Source of the DNA: Halogranum rubrum
Lineage (GTDB): Archaea > Halobacteriota > Halobacteria > Halobacteriales > Haloferacaceae
DNA: 64,000 nucleotides
NCBI RefSeq assembly: GCF_900114455.1
Contig: NZ_FOTC01000008.1
Coordinates: 1 to 64,000 of the forward strand
Reading direction: 5' to 3'
Shown: positions 8,820-18,458 of the stretch, piece after piece
Layout: every line of letters starts with the position of its first letter
How positions within the stretch are numbered: position 1 is the first letter of the stretch
The notes under the pieces: generated by a model
The model's input: only the letters and a program-made list of their open reading frames with translations
What the model was told of the DNA's origin: nothing
Databases searched by the model: none
Made by a program: the position numbers and the translations under genes

Positions 8820-10007
8820 ATGCAGGCAGTCATCTTAGCCGCTGGCCAGGGAACGCGAATTCGCCCACTGTCGGAGACGACGCCGAAGCCGATGCTCCCG
8901 GTGGCGGACCGCCCCATCGTCGCTCACGTGGCAGACACCGCCGTCGAGGCAGGTGCCGACGAACTCGTGTTCGTCGTCGGCTACCTCGGTGAGCGCGTCC
9001 GCGAGTACTTCGGGGAGGAGTACCGCGGCGTCTCCGTCAACTACGTCGAGCAGGACGAGCAGGTCGGCACTGCCGACGCCGTCAACGAGGCACGCGAGTA
9101 TCTCGACGGTGACTTCGCCGTGATGAACGGTGACAACATCTTCGACGCCGAGTCGGTGTCGGAACTCTTCGACGCCGCCCCGAGCGTGGCCGCTTACACC
9201 GTCGAGGACCCGTCGAGTTACGGCGTGCTCTCGACGGACGACGGTGGGTCGGTCGTCACCGACATCGTCGAGAAACCCGACGACCCGCCGACGACGATGG
9301 CCAACGCGGGAGCGTACGTCTTCCCCGCGGAGGCACGCGAGTATCTCGAAGTCCCCGCGAGCGAACGCGGCGAACACGAGATTACGGACGTGCTCGAACG
9401 CGTCATCGACGAGTTCACCGTCACGCCCGTCGAAGTCGAGCGCTGGCTCGACGTCGGCCGGCCGTGGGAGCTACTCGAAGCGAACGAGATTCTGCTCTCG
9501 GACCTCGAACGCGACGTCCGCGGCGACGTCGCCGAGGGCGCAGACCTCCGCGGCGACGTCGTCGTCGAGGAGGGCGCGACGGTCGAACCGGGCGTCGTCG
9601 TGAAGGGCCCGGCACTCATCCGCGAGGGCGCGAAGGTCGGTCCGAACGCTTACATCCGGGGGGCGACGCTCGTCGGCAAGGACGCTCGCGTCGGCCACAG
9701 CGTCGAGATAAAGAACAGCGTCCTCATGGAGGACGCTCACGTCTCGCATCTCTCGTACGTCGGCGACAGCGTGCTCGGACCGCACGTCAACTTCGGTGCC
9801 GGCACGAACGTCGCCAACCTGCGCCACGACGACGAGGACGTCCACCTGATGGTCAAAGGCGAGTACACGTCGACGGGTCGCCGCAAGTTCGGCGTCGTCG
9901 CCGGACCACGCGCCAAGACGGCCATCAACACCAGCCTCAACCCGGGCACGAAGCTCTCGCTCGACGCGACGACGAAGCCCGGCGAGTCGGTCATGAAGGA
10001 CCGATAG
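8820..10007 (+). CDS. glmU: Bifunctional sugar-1-phosphate nucleotidylyltransferase/acetyltransferase (GlmU-like)
   Basis: The ATG at 8820 places the nucleotidyltransferase signature (VILAAGQGTRIRPLSETTPK) directly at the N-terminus; a TTG at 8793 would add nine residues and is less likely. Residues 1-230 form the nucleotide-binding domain. Residues about 245-395 form a left-handed beta-helix of hexapeptide repeats, as in acetyltransferases. Archaeal proteins of this shape convert glucosamine-1-phosphate to UDP-GlcNAc. Nearby glmM and glmS support that role, but other sugars are possible. The flippase gene follows after 62 bases and may be co-transcribed. Confidence 0.88.
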   Translation: MQAVILAAGQGTRIRPLSETTPKPMLPVADRPIVAHVADTAVEAGADELVFVVGYLGERVREYFGEEYRGVSVNYVEQDEQVGTADAVNEAREYLDGDFAVMNGDNIFDAESVSELFDAAPSVAAYTVEDPSSYGVLSTDDGGSVVTDIVEKPDDPPTTMANAGAYVFPAEAREYLEVPASERGEHEITDVLERVIDEFTVTPVEVERWLDVGRPWELLEANEILLSDLERDVRGDVAEGADLRGDVVVEEGATVEPGVVVKGPALIREGAKVGPNAYIRGATLVGKDARVGHSVEIKNSVLMEDAHVSHLSYVGDSVLGPHVNFGAGTNVANLRHDDEDVHLMVKGEYTSTGRRKFGVVAGPRAKTAINTSLNPGTKLSLDATTKPGESVMKDR

Positions 10008-10069
10008 CACGATAGCACGATAGAACCGCTCACGAACACCCCGCTACCCACCACTACAAACTACTTCCC

Positions 10070-12451
10070 GTGTCACGGAGTCTCGTCACCGCGTTCGCCT
10101 CGATTGCCGGGTCGCGTATACTCGTCATCATCGCCTCGGCCGTCATCTCACCAGCGCTGGTCTTCTTCCTCACGACCGACCAGTTCGGCGAGTACGGCTC
10201 CGTCATGGCCGTCTTCAGCCTGTTGATGATCCTCGTCAGCTCGGGTATCAACAGCGGCGTCCGCAAGTACATCTCCGAGGAGCGCGACGAGGCCCACTGG
10301 CAGGACCACGTCTTCGCGTACTACTTCCGCCTCGCAACCGGTCTCGCCGTCGTCGCGGCGGGTGTGTTGGCCGTCGGCGCGTACACCGGCGCACTGTCGA
10401 ACCTGCTGAACTCCGACGGTGGCGACCTCACGACGTACTTCTACCTGCTCGCGCTGCTCGTCGTCGCCTCGCAGTTCCGCGAGTACGTCCGCCGGGCGCT
10501 CATGGGGCTGAAGTTCGAACACATCGGCGAGCCACTTCGCGTACTGGAGAAGATCTCCTTCGGTGTCGTTGCCGTCGTACTCGCCGCACTCGGCTACGGC
10601 GTCGTCGGCGTCCTGTTCGGCCTCATCACCGCGAGTCTGCTCGTGTTCACGGTCGGCCTGTTCTTCATCGCCAAAGAGGTCCGACTCTCCTACGTCCTGA
10701 AGCCGCTGCCGGACAACTTCCCCCGTAAAGAGCTGTTCCACTTCAACCACCTCACCATCGTCTACGTCTTCTTGCTCACGTCGATGTACCACATCGACCT
10801 CATCTTCGTGAAGGCGTTCATCGGGTCGACGGAGGCTGGACTGTACAAGATGGCGCTGGTGTTGGTGCAGTTCCTCTGGGTCATCCCGCGCTCCATCCAG
10901 TCGGTGATGATTCAGTCCACCTCGAATCTCTGGGCCGAGGGGAAGATAGACCAGATTCAGGACATCGCGGCGCAGTCGACGCGGTACGCGTTGCTCATCA
11001 CGACGCTACTCGCGCTCGGTCTCGGTGCGCTCGCGAGCGACTTCGTCCCGCTCTATTACCCCAGCGTCGAGAGCCCCGAGACGGTCGTCACCGCGATTCT
11101 CCTGCTCCTGCCGGGGACGCTCGGGTTCGCGATGGCGCGACCGCTGCTCTCTATCAACCACGCGAAGGGTGACATGAAGTCGCTCATCGCCGCGACGGGT
11201 GCAGCGGCCGTCATCAACCTCGTGTTGAACGTCATCCTCATCCGTGGTGTCGGCCCGATCGACCCGATGGGGACGCAGGGGGCGGCCATCGCGACCAGTA
11301 TCGGCTACGGGTCGCTGCCGCTGTTTCAGGTGTGGGTCGGTCGTCGCTTCGGCTACGACCCGTTCGCGGACGTTCGGTTCTTCCGCATCGTCGCCACGGG
11401 CATCATCGCCGCTATCCCCATCTTCGGCCTCCCGTACTTCGTCGTCGACAACGCGCTGCTCTCGCTGTTCCTCGTCCCGCCGCTCGGGTTCGCGGTGTTC
11501 ATGGCAGCGGCTATCGGGACGGGAGCGGTACGGACGGGCGAAGTGCTGAAACTCCTCGGGTCGTTACCCGAGCCAATCGCCTCGAAGGCACGCGGGGTCG
11601 AACGATGGCTCGACGGCGGGAACGACGGACCGCTCGGCGGTGGTGGCTCCCGGACGCTGTTCAGCGTCGCACTCCCCATCGCGGGCATCGCGTTCTTCGC
11701 GGTCGGCATCGGCTTCGTCGCCGGCATGCCAGGACTCGGCCTCGGCGGCGGTAACGACTCCAACACGACGCCGATGGCCGACAACGCCACGCCGACACCC
11801 ACGCAGAACGGGTCGTTGACGAACAACACCACTGCGACGCCGACGGCGTCGCCGACGACGGCCGCTGACGACACCGGGGCGACCCCGACGCCGACGGCGT
11901 CACCGACCACCACGGACGACGGCGGTGGACTGTTCGGTGGCGGCGACGACGACGACGACGGCCTCTTCGGAGGAGACGACGACAGTGGAAGCGGTAGTGG
12001 CGGCGACGACGCTGGGAGCGGTGGGAGCAGTGGAAGTGACGACGACGACGACAACGGTGACAGTAGCGACGACGATGACCCGACAGACACGCCGACACCA
12101 GAGTCGACGACTTCCACGACGACGACCGAGACCACGACCGAACCGACCGAGACGACGACAACAGCGACCACGACGACTACGACGACCACCGAGACGACAT
12201 CGGAACCAACTGAGACGACGACAACGACGGAGTCGACGCCCACGCAGACGGCGACGGACACAGCGACGTCGACTCCGGAGCAAACGACGGAGCCGACGGC
12301 CACCGAGACGTCGACGGCAACGGCAACCGAGACGACGGCCGAATCGACCAGCGGGACGAGCGAGTCGAGCAGTACGAGCGACACGAGTGGTACGCCATCG
12401 ACGTCTGACACCTCGGCTACTCAGTCAGACGACACGTCGACGACCTCGTAG
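10070..12451 (+). CDS. Polysaccharide flippase with long Thr-rich tail
   Basis: The gene starts with GTG and encodes 793 residues. About 500 residues form a Wzx/MATE-type transporter core with roughly 14 helices, likely moving lipid-linked glycans across the membrane. A further helix lies at about 525-552. The remaining 240 residues are a low-complexity tail, first Gly/Asp-rich and then dominated by Thr, Ser, Glu and Pro. Such tails in haloarchaeal surface proteins are potential O-glycosylation sites, which would place it outside the cell. The tail is unusual for a flippase. Confidence 0.88.
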   Translation: MSRSLVTAFASIAGSRILVIIASAVISPALVFFLTTDQFGEYGSVMAVFSLLMILVSSGINSGVRKYISEERDEAHWQDHVFAYYFRLATGLAVVAAGVLAVGAYTGALSNLLNSDGGDLTTYFYLLALLVVASQFREYVRRALMGLKFEHIGEPLRVLEKISFGVVAVVLAALGYGVVGVLFGLITASLLVFTVGLFFIAKEVRLSYVLKPLPDNFPRKELFHFNHLTIVYVFLLTSMYHIDLIFVKAFIGSTEAGLYKMALVLVQFLWVIPRSIQSVMIQSTSNLWAEGKIDQIQDIAAQSTRYALLITTLLALGLGALASDFVPLYYPSVESPETVVTAILLLLPGTLGFAMARPLLSINHAKGDMKSLIAATGAAAVINLVLNVILIRGVGPIDPMGTQGAAIATSIGYGSLPLFQVWVGRRFGYDPFADVRFFRIVATGIIAAIPIFGLPYFVVDNALLSLFLVPPLGFAVFMAAAIGTGAVRTGEVLKLLGSLPEPIASKARGVERWLDGGNDGPLGGGGSRTLFSVALPIAGIAFFAVGIGFVAGMPGLGLGGGNDSNTTPMADNATPTPTQNGSLTNNTTATPTASPTTAADDTGATPTPTASPTTTDDGGGLFGGGDDDDDGLFGGDDDSGSGSGGDDAGSGGSSGSDDDDDNGDSSDDDDPTDTPTPESTTSTTTTETTTEPTETTTTATTTTTTTTETTSEPTETTTTTESTPTQTATDTATSTPEQTTEPTATETSTATATETTAESTSGTSESSSTSDTSGTPSTSDTSATQSDDTSTTS

Positions 12452-12545
12452 CTACACTCACACACGGCTCGTGTGAACGCGCCGCAAAATATTCTACTAT
12501 TCCGTAGTATTCGGACGGTATACCCCCCTCTACATCCTGTTTAAA

Positions 12546-12621
12546 CAGTTCGAAACTGATTTCGTCGGACGAGTGTCAGACGCTCAGCCGCCGAAAATCG
12601 CTCGTTGCAACGATTTGCAAC
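12546..12621. promoter_or_regulatory. Two palindromes upstream of DUF7344-type gene
   Basis: CAGTTCGAAACTG (12546-12558) and GTTGCAACGATTTGCAAC (12604-12621) are inverted repeats ahead of a TTTATTAT box at 12642-12649. They are placed where operators would be expected. Confidence 0.45.
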
Positions 12622-12675
12622 AGTCGGGAGTGTCGACCCAGTTTATTATCGCCCCGTTATTTCGCTTGACCAGCG

Positions 12676-13311
12676 ATGAACGCAACGCAGTCGACCCGTG
12701 CATCACCCACGTCCGCCGAGGCAAGCGGCGACGACGTGGCGCAGTTCGAACCGCTCTCGAAGGATAAGCTCTTCCACATCCTACAGAACCAGCGGCGACG
12801 GTACGCACTTCGGTACTTGCAAGGGACCGAAGAAGTCGTAGACATGCGCGATGTCGCCGAACAGGTGGCCGCGTGGGAACACGACACCACCGTCCAGCAG
12901 CTCACGTCCAATCAGCGCCAGCGAGCGTACATCTCGCTCTACCAGTGTCACCTGCCGAAGCTCGATGAAGAAGGGATCATCGACTACAACCAGCAGCGTG
13001 GCTTCGTCGAGCGAACGCCGTTGGCGGATCAACTCGACCCGTACCTCGAAGCGACCGGGTCGACGGAGAAGGACGCCGAAGAGTCCGAAGACGACACCGA
13101 GCTGTCGGCACGGGAGGGTCGACAGATGGGTGTCTCCGAGTGGATGACGATCGGCGGTGTCGCAGTCGCGGCACTGTTGTCGGCGCTGACCGCCCTCGAC
13201 GTCTCGGTCTTCGCCGGAATTCCGGACCTCGCAGTGGCTGGCGTAGTCCTCTGTCTCTGCTCGTTCCTGACTCTGAAGCTTCCCCGCTCGCTGACGCAGT
13301 CCGTTCGGTAG
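12676..13311 (+). CDS. DUF7344-type winged-helix protein with two membrane helices
   Basis: The 211-residue protein has an N-terminal winged-helix domain of the haloarchaeal DUF7344 type (KDKLFHILQNQRRRYALRYL, then DMRDVAEQVAAWEH). Two hydrophobic helices follow at about 158-176 and 182-200. It is a paralogue of the gene at 21419-22084, with nearly identical text through the LPKLDEEGIIDYN segment. It is probably a membrane-tethered transcription regulator. A TATA-like box 34 bases upstream suggests a leaderless message. Confidence 0.85.
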   Translation: MNATQSTRASPTSAEASGDDVAQFEPLSKDKLFHILQNQRRRYALRYLQGTEEVVDMRDVAEQVAAWEHDTTVQQLTSNQRQRAYISLYQCHLPKLDEEGIIDYNQQRGFVERTPLADQLDPYLEATGSTEKDAEESEDDTELSAREGRQMGVSEWMTIGGVAVAALLSALTALDVSVFAGIPDLAVAGVVLCLCSFLTLKLPRSLTQSVR

Positions 13312-13445
13312 TTTCTCAGACACTCTGCAGGCGGCTTGGTAGCACGACTCGCGCCCGACAGCCCAACCGTGACACCTACGTGTGAGGGGATAGTGCTGTC
13401 GAACACGAGTAGCGGACCAGCCGTTCACCCGCCCCGTCACGACCC

Positions 13446-14954
13446 ATGCAAACCCGTACACGCGCCGCGGTAGTCGCCGCGCTCGTCCTTACTGTCAGCC
13501 TCGTTGCGATTCCCGTCGGTGCCGTCACCGCGCAGCTCGGTGCCGTCACCGTTGAGGGCGACGCCGTCGTCCAAACGGATGCCAACGAGACCTATCTCTG
13601 GCAGTCAGAATCGTTCACAGTCAACACTTCGTTCGCAACCGACACTGGTGGCGTGTACCAGTTCTGTCTCGAGGGGAACAACGACGGGAACAAGTCACAA
13701 CGACTCACCTGCCAGTCCCAGACTATCAAGAACAACACGACCACGTCGATATCGTTCCGCGTGAAGAACGCCTCCGGACTCAACGGAGAGGTGTCGCTGA
13801 GCGTCTTGGCCACCGAATCGTTCAACAGCAACAGCATGCCCGTCAACCGGTCGAAAACTGTCTACGTCATCCAGAAACAGGGTGACTTCGATGGCGACCG
13901 ACTGAGTAATCAGGCGGAAGTCCGCGCCGGAACCGATATCAACGGCACCGACACCGACGGAGACACGCTTCGGGACGGTGACGAGGTCCAAATATACAAT
14001 ACGAGTCCGACGAAGTCGGACACCGACGGCGACGGTCTCTCCGACAGTACCGAGGTGGGGTCGTCCGCACGGTCGAACGCGACTGTCGCCGACACCGACG
14101 GCGACGGCCTCCTCGACGGTAAGGAGGTCGAACTCGGCACCAACCCCGCCGTGGCCGACACCGACGGCGACGGTCTCTCCGACGGCGAAGAGGTCCACAC
14201 CTACGACACCGACCCGACCGAGGTAGACACCGACGGCGACGGGATTCCCGACGACGAGGAGATCATGGTGGGAACGACCCCGAACGACGGCGAGGCCGAC
14301 AGCGACAACGACGGCGTTCCCGACAACGAAGAGGCCGAAGCCGGCACCAACGCTTCCTTGGCAGACAGCGACGGCGACTTCCTCTCCGACAAGACGGAGT
14401 TAGAGCTCGGCACCGACCCGACAGACGGGACGACACTGCTCGTCTTGCTCGCCGGTATCGGTTTCCTCGTCATCGGTCTCGTGGGCTGTATCCGTCTCTT
14501 CGGCCCCGACGACCCCGCTGACCTCTCCGCGTGGCTCCCGTCCGGCGGGGCTGCGAGTGGTTCGTCCACGCCGTCCGACGTCGCCACCAACGGTGGGTCG
14601 GCTATGACGACGGACTCGACGTCGCCCGCCGACTCGGCGGATACCCCCACGCCCGTCGGTGAGGAGACGGGCGACCCCGACGACCCGATGCACAACCTTC
14701 CGTTCGACCTCTCGGACCCACTCACCGACGAAGACGAGGTGTTGAAACTGCTCTACGAGTCCGAGGGCCGACTTCGGCAGAGCGAAATCAACAACGCCAC
14801 CGACTGGTCGAAGTCGAAGGTCAGTCGTCTCCTCTCCAGTATGGAGGAAGACGGCAAGATTCGGAAGATAACTATCGGCCGCGAGAACCTCGTCACACTC
14901 GCCGACCGCGTCCCCGAGAGCGCCGAATCGCCGTTCGAAGACGAAGCGAAGTAG
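13446..14954 (+). CDS. Membrane-spanning regulator: TSP3-type calcium repeats outside, winged helix inside
   Basis: A Sec signal (residues 1-30) leads into a beta-rich domain (about 35-135). Next come about eight repeats with D-x-D-x-D-G-L/I spacing (about 138-325), typical of thrombospondin type 3 calcium-binding repeats. One membrane helix lies at about 329-351, then a Ser/Pro-rich linker. The C-terminal winged-helix domain (about 425-485) contains QSEINNATDWSKSKVSRLL. The order implies an extracellular calcium-stabilised stalk joined to a cytoplasmic DNA-binding domain. The signal it responds to is unknown. Confidence 0.85.
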   Translation: MQTRTRAAVVAALVLTVSLVAIPVGAVTAQLGAVTVEGDAVVQTDANETYLWQSESFTVNTSFATDTGGVYQFCLEGNNDGNKSQRLTCQSQTIKNNTTTSISFRVKNASGLNGEVSLSVLATESFNSNSMPVNRSKTVYVIQKQGDFDGDRLSNQAEVRAGTDINGTDTDGDTLRDGDEVQIYNTSPTKSDTDGDGLSDSTEVGSSARSNATVADTDGDGLLDGKEVELGTNPAVADTDGDGLSDGEEVHTYDTDPTEVDTDGDGIPDDEEIMVGTTPNDGEADSDNDGVPDNEEAEAGTNASLADSDGDFLSDKTELELGTDPTDGTTLLVLLAGIGFLVIGLVGCIRLFGPDDPADLSAWLPSGGAASGSSTPSDVATNGGSAMTTDSTSPADSADTPTPVGEETGDPDDPMHNLPFDLSDPLTDEDEVLKLLYESEGRLRQSEINNATDWSKSKVSRLLSSMEEDGKIRKITIGRENLVTLADRVPESAESPFEDEAK

Positions 14955-15044
14955 CGCGACTTCGAAACGACGCTCGGTGACGCGTTCGTCGAAAGCGATA
15001 CGTGTAGTTAAATAGTGTCGTCGAAAATACGTCTCTGTCCCGTC

Positions 15045-15251
15045 ATGAGTGGTCTCCTCCCCCGGTGGTTCACCGCGAAACCGTTCGCCGTACAGATCCT
15101 CCTCCTCGCACTCGCCCTCGACCCGATTGGGTTCGTCTCCGGCTATCTCCTCGCGCCCTCTTTCGGCGTCGAACCGCTCATCGGGGGCGTCTACGGCCTC
15201 GTCGCCGCGAGTTTCCCGATGTCGTGGCACGTGATGAGCCACGCTGCCTGA
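15045..15251 (+). CDS. Small two-helix membrane protein
   Basis: The ATG at 15045 gives 68 residues with two hydrophobic helices (about 10-32 and 42-62). An upstream ATG at 15015 is less likely. It is 90 bases downstream of the TSP3 regulator gene and on the same strand. No family is recognised. Confidence 0.55.
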   Translation: MSGLLPRWFTAKPFAVQILLLALALDPIGFVSGYLLAPSFGVEPLIGGVYGLVAASFPMSWHVMSHAA

Positions 15252-15305
15252 CCGAATCGGTCCCTACTTCGTCGCTCCGACTCAGCGAAGAGAGCGAACC
15301 GTCAC

Positions 15306-16643
15306 TTACCGAAACCGACCGAGTACCGCTCGCACGACTCGCTCTCTCGACGTCGGCAGGTCGTACAGCTGTTGGTCTTCGGTCCACGAGAGTAACTCCC
15401 GGACGTCGCGCCGTATCTCGGGTGTCCGGCGGTCACGGATATCACCGGTCTGTACCGCCAGTGCCGTCTCGATGGCGTCGCGGTGGGACTCGTTTCTGAC
15501 GACGTTCAACAGCGTGAGCAGTTCGGTTCGCCTGTCGTCGGCGTCCCACACGTCGTCGCCGAGCGACGCCTTCGGGTCTTTCAGGAGTTGGAGCGGCCCC
15601 GACGCGGTTCCCGCCCGAAGCCAGTTTCTGTATCGCTGCTCGAACAGGCGGACGGCAATCTCCTGCCAGTAGGCCCGGAGTCGCTCGCGGTCCGCCGTAA
15701 TCTCGGAGACGCGATGGAGATAGTCGAGATGTTCTCCCACTTCTCGTTCGCGACCCATCTCGCCGACGACGCCGTCGACGAGTTCCGTCGGAATCAGGTC
15801 GATACCGGTCAGCGTGTCACCCTGCAGCGTGAGTTCGACACAGAGGCCCCACTTCGTACTCGGGCGGTTCGTCTGGTCGAACAGGAAGTTCCCGAGGCTG
15901 TAACAGATGGGGACGTCGTCGTAGACTTCCCACCCCTGGGCGACGTGGGGGTGGTGGCCGACGACTGCATCCGCCCCGGCGTCGACGAACCCGCGGAGTT
16001 GCGCCTGTCGCTGCTGCGGTGGGAGCGGCGTGAACTCCACGCCGCCGTGGGCGACGACGAGGACGAAATCGTTCGCCGCCGCCGCCTCGGCGATTCGGCG
16101 TTCGGTACTTCGATGAGAGGCCCACGCGGTCCCCGGCGTGTCGTGTTCGGCGACGCCGAACTCGCGTTCACAGACGTTCACCACTGCCAGCGATGTCTCG
16201 CCGACGGTGAGTTCGAGCGGGTCGAGTGCGGCCTGTTGGTTCTCGCCCGCGCCGACGGTCTGCAGACCGGCAGCGTCGCAGGCGTCGAACGTCGCGTCCA
16301 ACCCGTCCTCGCCGTAGTCCATGATGTGGTTGTTGGCGAGACAGGCGACGTCGAACCCGGCGTCGGTGAGGAGTTCGGCCGCCCTCGGGTCCGACGCCTT
16401 CGCCGGTCCCGACTTGGTGATGGGTTCCCCGTCGCCCGGGACGGGTGCTTCGAGGTTGACCAGTGCGTGGTCGGCCGCCGTGATGCGTTCTGCGAGGGAG
16501 TCGGCGATGGGGTCGGCCGCGAGGCCACCCTGATAGATACAGTCGCCGGCGAGGAAGACGCGCCGAGTCGGTCGGTCACTGTCGTCGGTGCTCTCGGGTC
16601 GGTCGCCAGCGAGGACGAGTCTGTCGGTGTGAGTGGTCGTCAT
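15306..16643 (-). CDS. CapA-family (PGA_cap) metallophosphatase-like protein
   Basis: The 445-residue protein has the full CapA motif series: LAGDCIYQGG near 30, VNLEAPVPG near 60, LANNHIMDYG near 105, VVAHGGVEF near 200 and VVGHHPHV near 230. CapA proteins belong to the calcineurin-like metallophosphatase superfamily and are tied to capsule or poly-gamma-glutamate assembly. No signal peptide is visible. It sits downstream of glmS and the asparagine-synthase-like gene on the same strand, 77 bases after the latter, so a glycan role is likelier than poly-glutamate synthesis. Confidence 0.85.
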   Translation of the reverse strand: MTTTHTDRLVLAGDRPESTDDSDRPTRRVFLAGDCIYQGGLAADPIADSLAERITAADHALVNLEAPVPGDGEPITKSGPAKASDPRAAELLTDAGFDVACLANNHIMDYGEDGLDATFDACDAAGLQTVGAGENQQAALDPLELTVGETSLAVVNVCEREFGVAEHDTPGTAWASHRSTERRIAEAAAANDFVLVVAHGGVEFTPLPPQQRQAQLRGFVDAGADAVVGHHPHVAQGWEVYDDVPICYSLGNFLFDQTNRPSTKWGLCVELTLQGDTLTGIDLIPTELVDGVVGEMGREREVGEHLDYLHRVSEITADRERLRAYWQEIAVRLFEQRYRNWLRAGTASGPLQLLKDPKASLGDDVWDADDRRTELLTLLNVVRNESHRDAIETALAVQTGDIRDRRTPEIRRDVRELLSWTEDQQLYDLPTSRERVVRAVLGRFR

Positions 16644-16720
16644 AGATGAGTCGGAAGGTGTAGTCAGCAGTCGGCCGGGAGGTGTTTAGCTACGGTGGTC
16701 CGGTGGGTTCGGTTTCTGTC

Positions 16721-18415
16721 TCACGTCGAGAGCGACGGCGGGCGGAGGAGTTCGTCCGGTGTGCACTGTGATTCGCCCGTCGCGAACTCGATCCACGTCG
16801 TGAGGTCGTTCATGCGGAGTTTCACGCGTGGGGGGAGACCGTGAACTTCCTCGTAGCCAGGGAAGAGCTTCTGGTCGAGGTTGTTTCGGTCGTACAGTTC
16901 CTGGCGGTCCGGCCACGGGTTCTCGAAGGCTTTGACGCCGGGGAGTTTCTCTCGGAGGAACTTCTCTATCTGGTTCATCCGGAAGGAGTGGTGTGGTCTG
17001 TCCGGTGGCTGGTGACGGAGAATATCGGGGTCGAGTTTCTCCAGTGCCTGCAGGAACGTCCGCGTGTTGCGGTGTTCCGGCGGTGTCTTCAGATGCCACT
17101 CCAACAACTCGCGGTCGACGGCGACGAAGCTCTCGACGTAGTGGTCTGCGAGGTGGCCGCGGAACGGAAGCGTCGGCTTCTGCTTCACCCCGAGGAGGTC
17201 GATGGCGTTGTGCGGGTCGTCCGCTCTGTCGAAACACGCCTCGTAGCGCGGTTGAATCACGTCGCGAGCGAACTCGTCCGCCGAACGTTCGTCGAGGCCA
17301 TCGTAGTCGGCACCCGAGCCCTCGCTGCCAAGAAATCCCAGTTTCTTGGCGAAGTGCTGGGGCACGTCCGGGTCGGGTTCCAACCCCTGCAGCGGGAAGG
17401 TCCGGTCGAACATCTCGAGTCCCTTGCCCGGGAGGAAGAAGCCGCGGAAGAGCGTGTCGAACAGCATCCCGTGGTAGACGGTGTCGACCTCTATCTCGTC
17501 GTTGTTGCCGCGGTGGTGGATGTGCAGCGACTCGCGAATCCCTTGGGAGTACTGGATGACCTCCGGTCGGACGTCGAGATAGCGCTCCGTCACTTCCAGC
17601 GTCTCGTGGTCGATGCCGTACTGTGCGGCGAGTTTCTTGGCGACTTTCACCTCGGCGGCCTCGGGCGTCCCGAGCGTGTAGCCGACGTCGAGGTCCGGAT
17701 GTTGCGAGAGGATGGCCCGCGAGTCGTAGCCCGCACTGAGGAGCATCCCCTTTCGGCCGGGAAGTTCGATACGCCGCTCGATGGCTCGCTCTAGTCGCTC
17801 GGCTAGCTCGGTGGCGTAGTCGAACTCCGACGGTGGCTGTGGGTCGTAGACGAACCGCGAGAGTTCGCCCGCCGACTCGGGGGTGAGATAGCCGTCGAAC
17901 GGCACCCGCTCCAACTCGTCGAACACCGTCGCTTCGTCGAAGGCGACGCCGAAGTGCGTCACTTCCGCGAGCGCCTGTTCGTCGAGCGAGGCGTTCGTCA
18001 CCGCTTGCGCGACGTTCGCCGCGTCGGTGCCGAACACGCGGACCTCCGGTGCGTCGGTGTAGTAGCACTCCCACGACCGAATCGCGTCGGTGACGAGTTG
18101 CGCGTCGCCGCCGTGTTCGACGTAGGCGAGATACGACCCGTTCAGCAGGTCGAAGGCGTCGTCGCCGACTTCGGCGTAGCGACCCAGGAGCTCTTTGGCT
18201 GGCGAGGCTCCCGTCTCGGAGACGACCTCACCCCAGACGACACAGGTTCCCGTCTCGTCGTCGTGGGCGACGGTTCGCCCCGGAAGGCCGTAGCCAACGT
18301 CACGGACGCCGATGGTGGCTTGGTCGGTCTCGACGACCGTGTTGAAACGTGCTGGGTTACAGAACCGTTCGAAATCGGCTCTGCTCCCGAAGACGCCGAA
18401 CAGTTCGTTCTGCAT
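16721..18415 (-). CDS. Asparagine-synthase-like protein lacking the glutaminase cysteine
   Basis: From the ATG at 18415 the protein has 564 residues; a GTG at 18430 adds five. The first residues (MQNELFGVFG) align in place with the MCGIFG start of class II amidotransferases, but no Cys follows the initiator. An ATP-pyrophosphatase loop is present as LLSAGYDSRAI near 243. It therefore keeps the adenylating domain and has lost glutamine hydrolysis. In bacterial O-antigen clusters, homologues such as WbpS amidate uronic acids. Here it follows glmS by 43 bases, so a similar role on a nucleotide sugar or glycan is plausible. Confidence 0.8.
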   Translation of the reverse strand: MQNELFGVFGSRADFERFCNPARFNTVVETDQATIGVRDVGYGLPGRTVAHDDETGTCVVWGEVVSETGASPAKELLGRYAEVGDDAFDLLNGSYLAYVEHGGDAQLVTDAIRSWECYYTDAPEVRVFGTDAANVAQAVTNASLDEQALAEVTHFGVAFDEATVFDELERVPFDGYLTPESAGELSRFVYDPQPPSEFDYATELAERLERAIERRIELPGRKGMLLSAGYDSRAILSQHPDLDVGYTLGTPEAAEVKVAKKLAAQYGIDHETLEVTERYLDVRPEVIQYSQGIRESLHIHHRGNNDEIEVDTVYHGMLFDTLFRGFFLPGKGLEMFDRTFPLQGLEPDPDVPQHFAKKLGFLGSEGSGADYDGLDERSADEFARDVIQPRYEACFDRADDPHNAIDLLGVKQKPTLPFRGHLADHYVESFVAVDRELLEWHLKTPPEHRNTRTFLQALEKLDPDILRHQPPDRPHHSFRMNQIEKFLREKLPGVKAFENPWPDRQELYDRNNLDQKLFPGYEEVHGLPPRVKLRMNDLTTWIEFATGESQCTPDELLRPPSLST

Positions 18416-18458
18416 CGTCGATGAGTTCACGAGATGTGGTGTAGCAGCTTTTCGGTGG

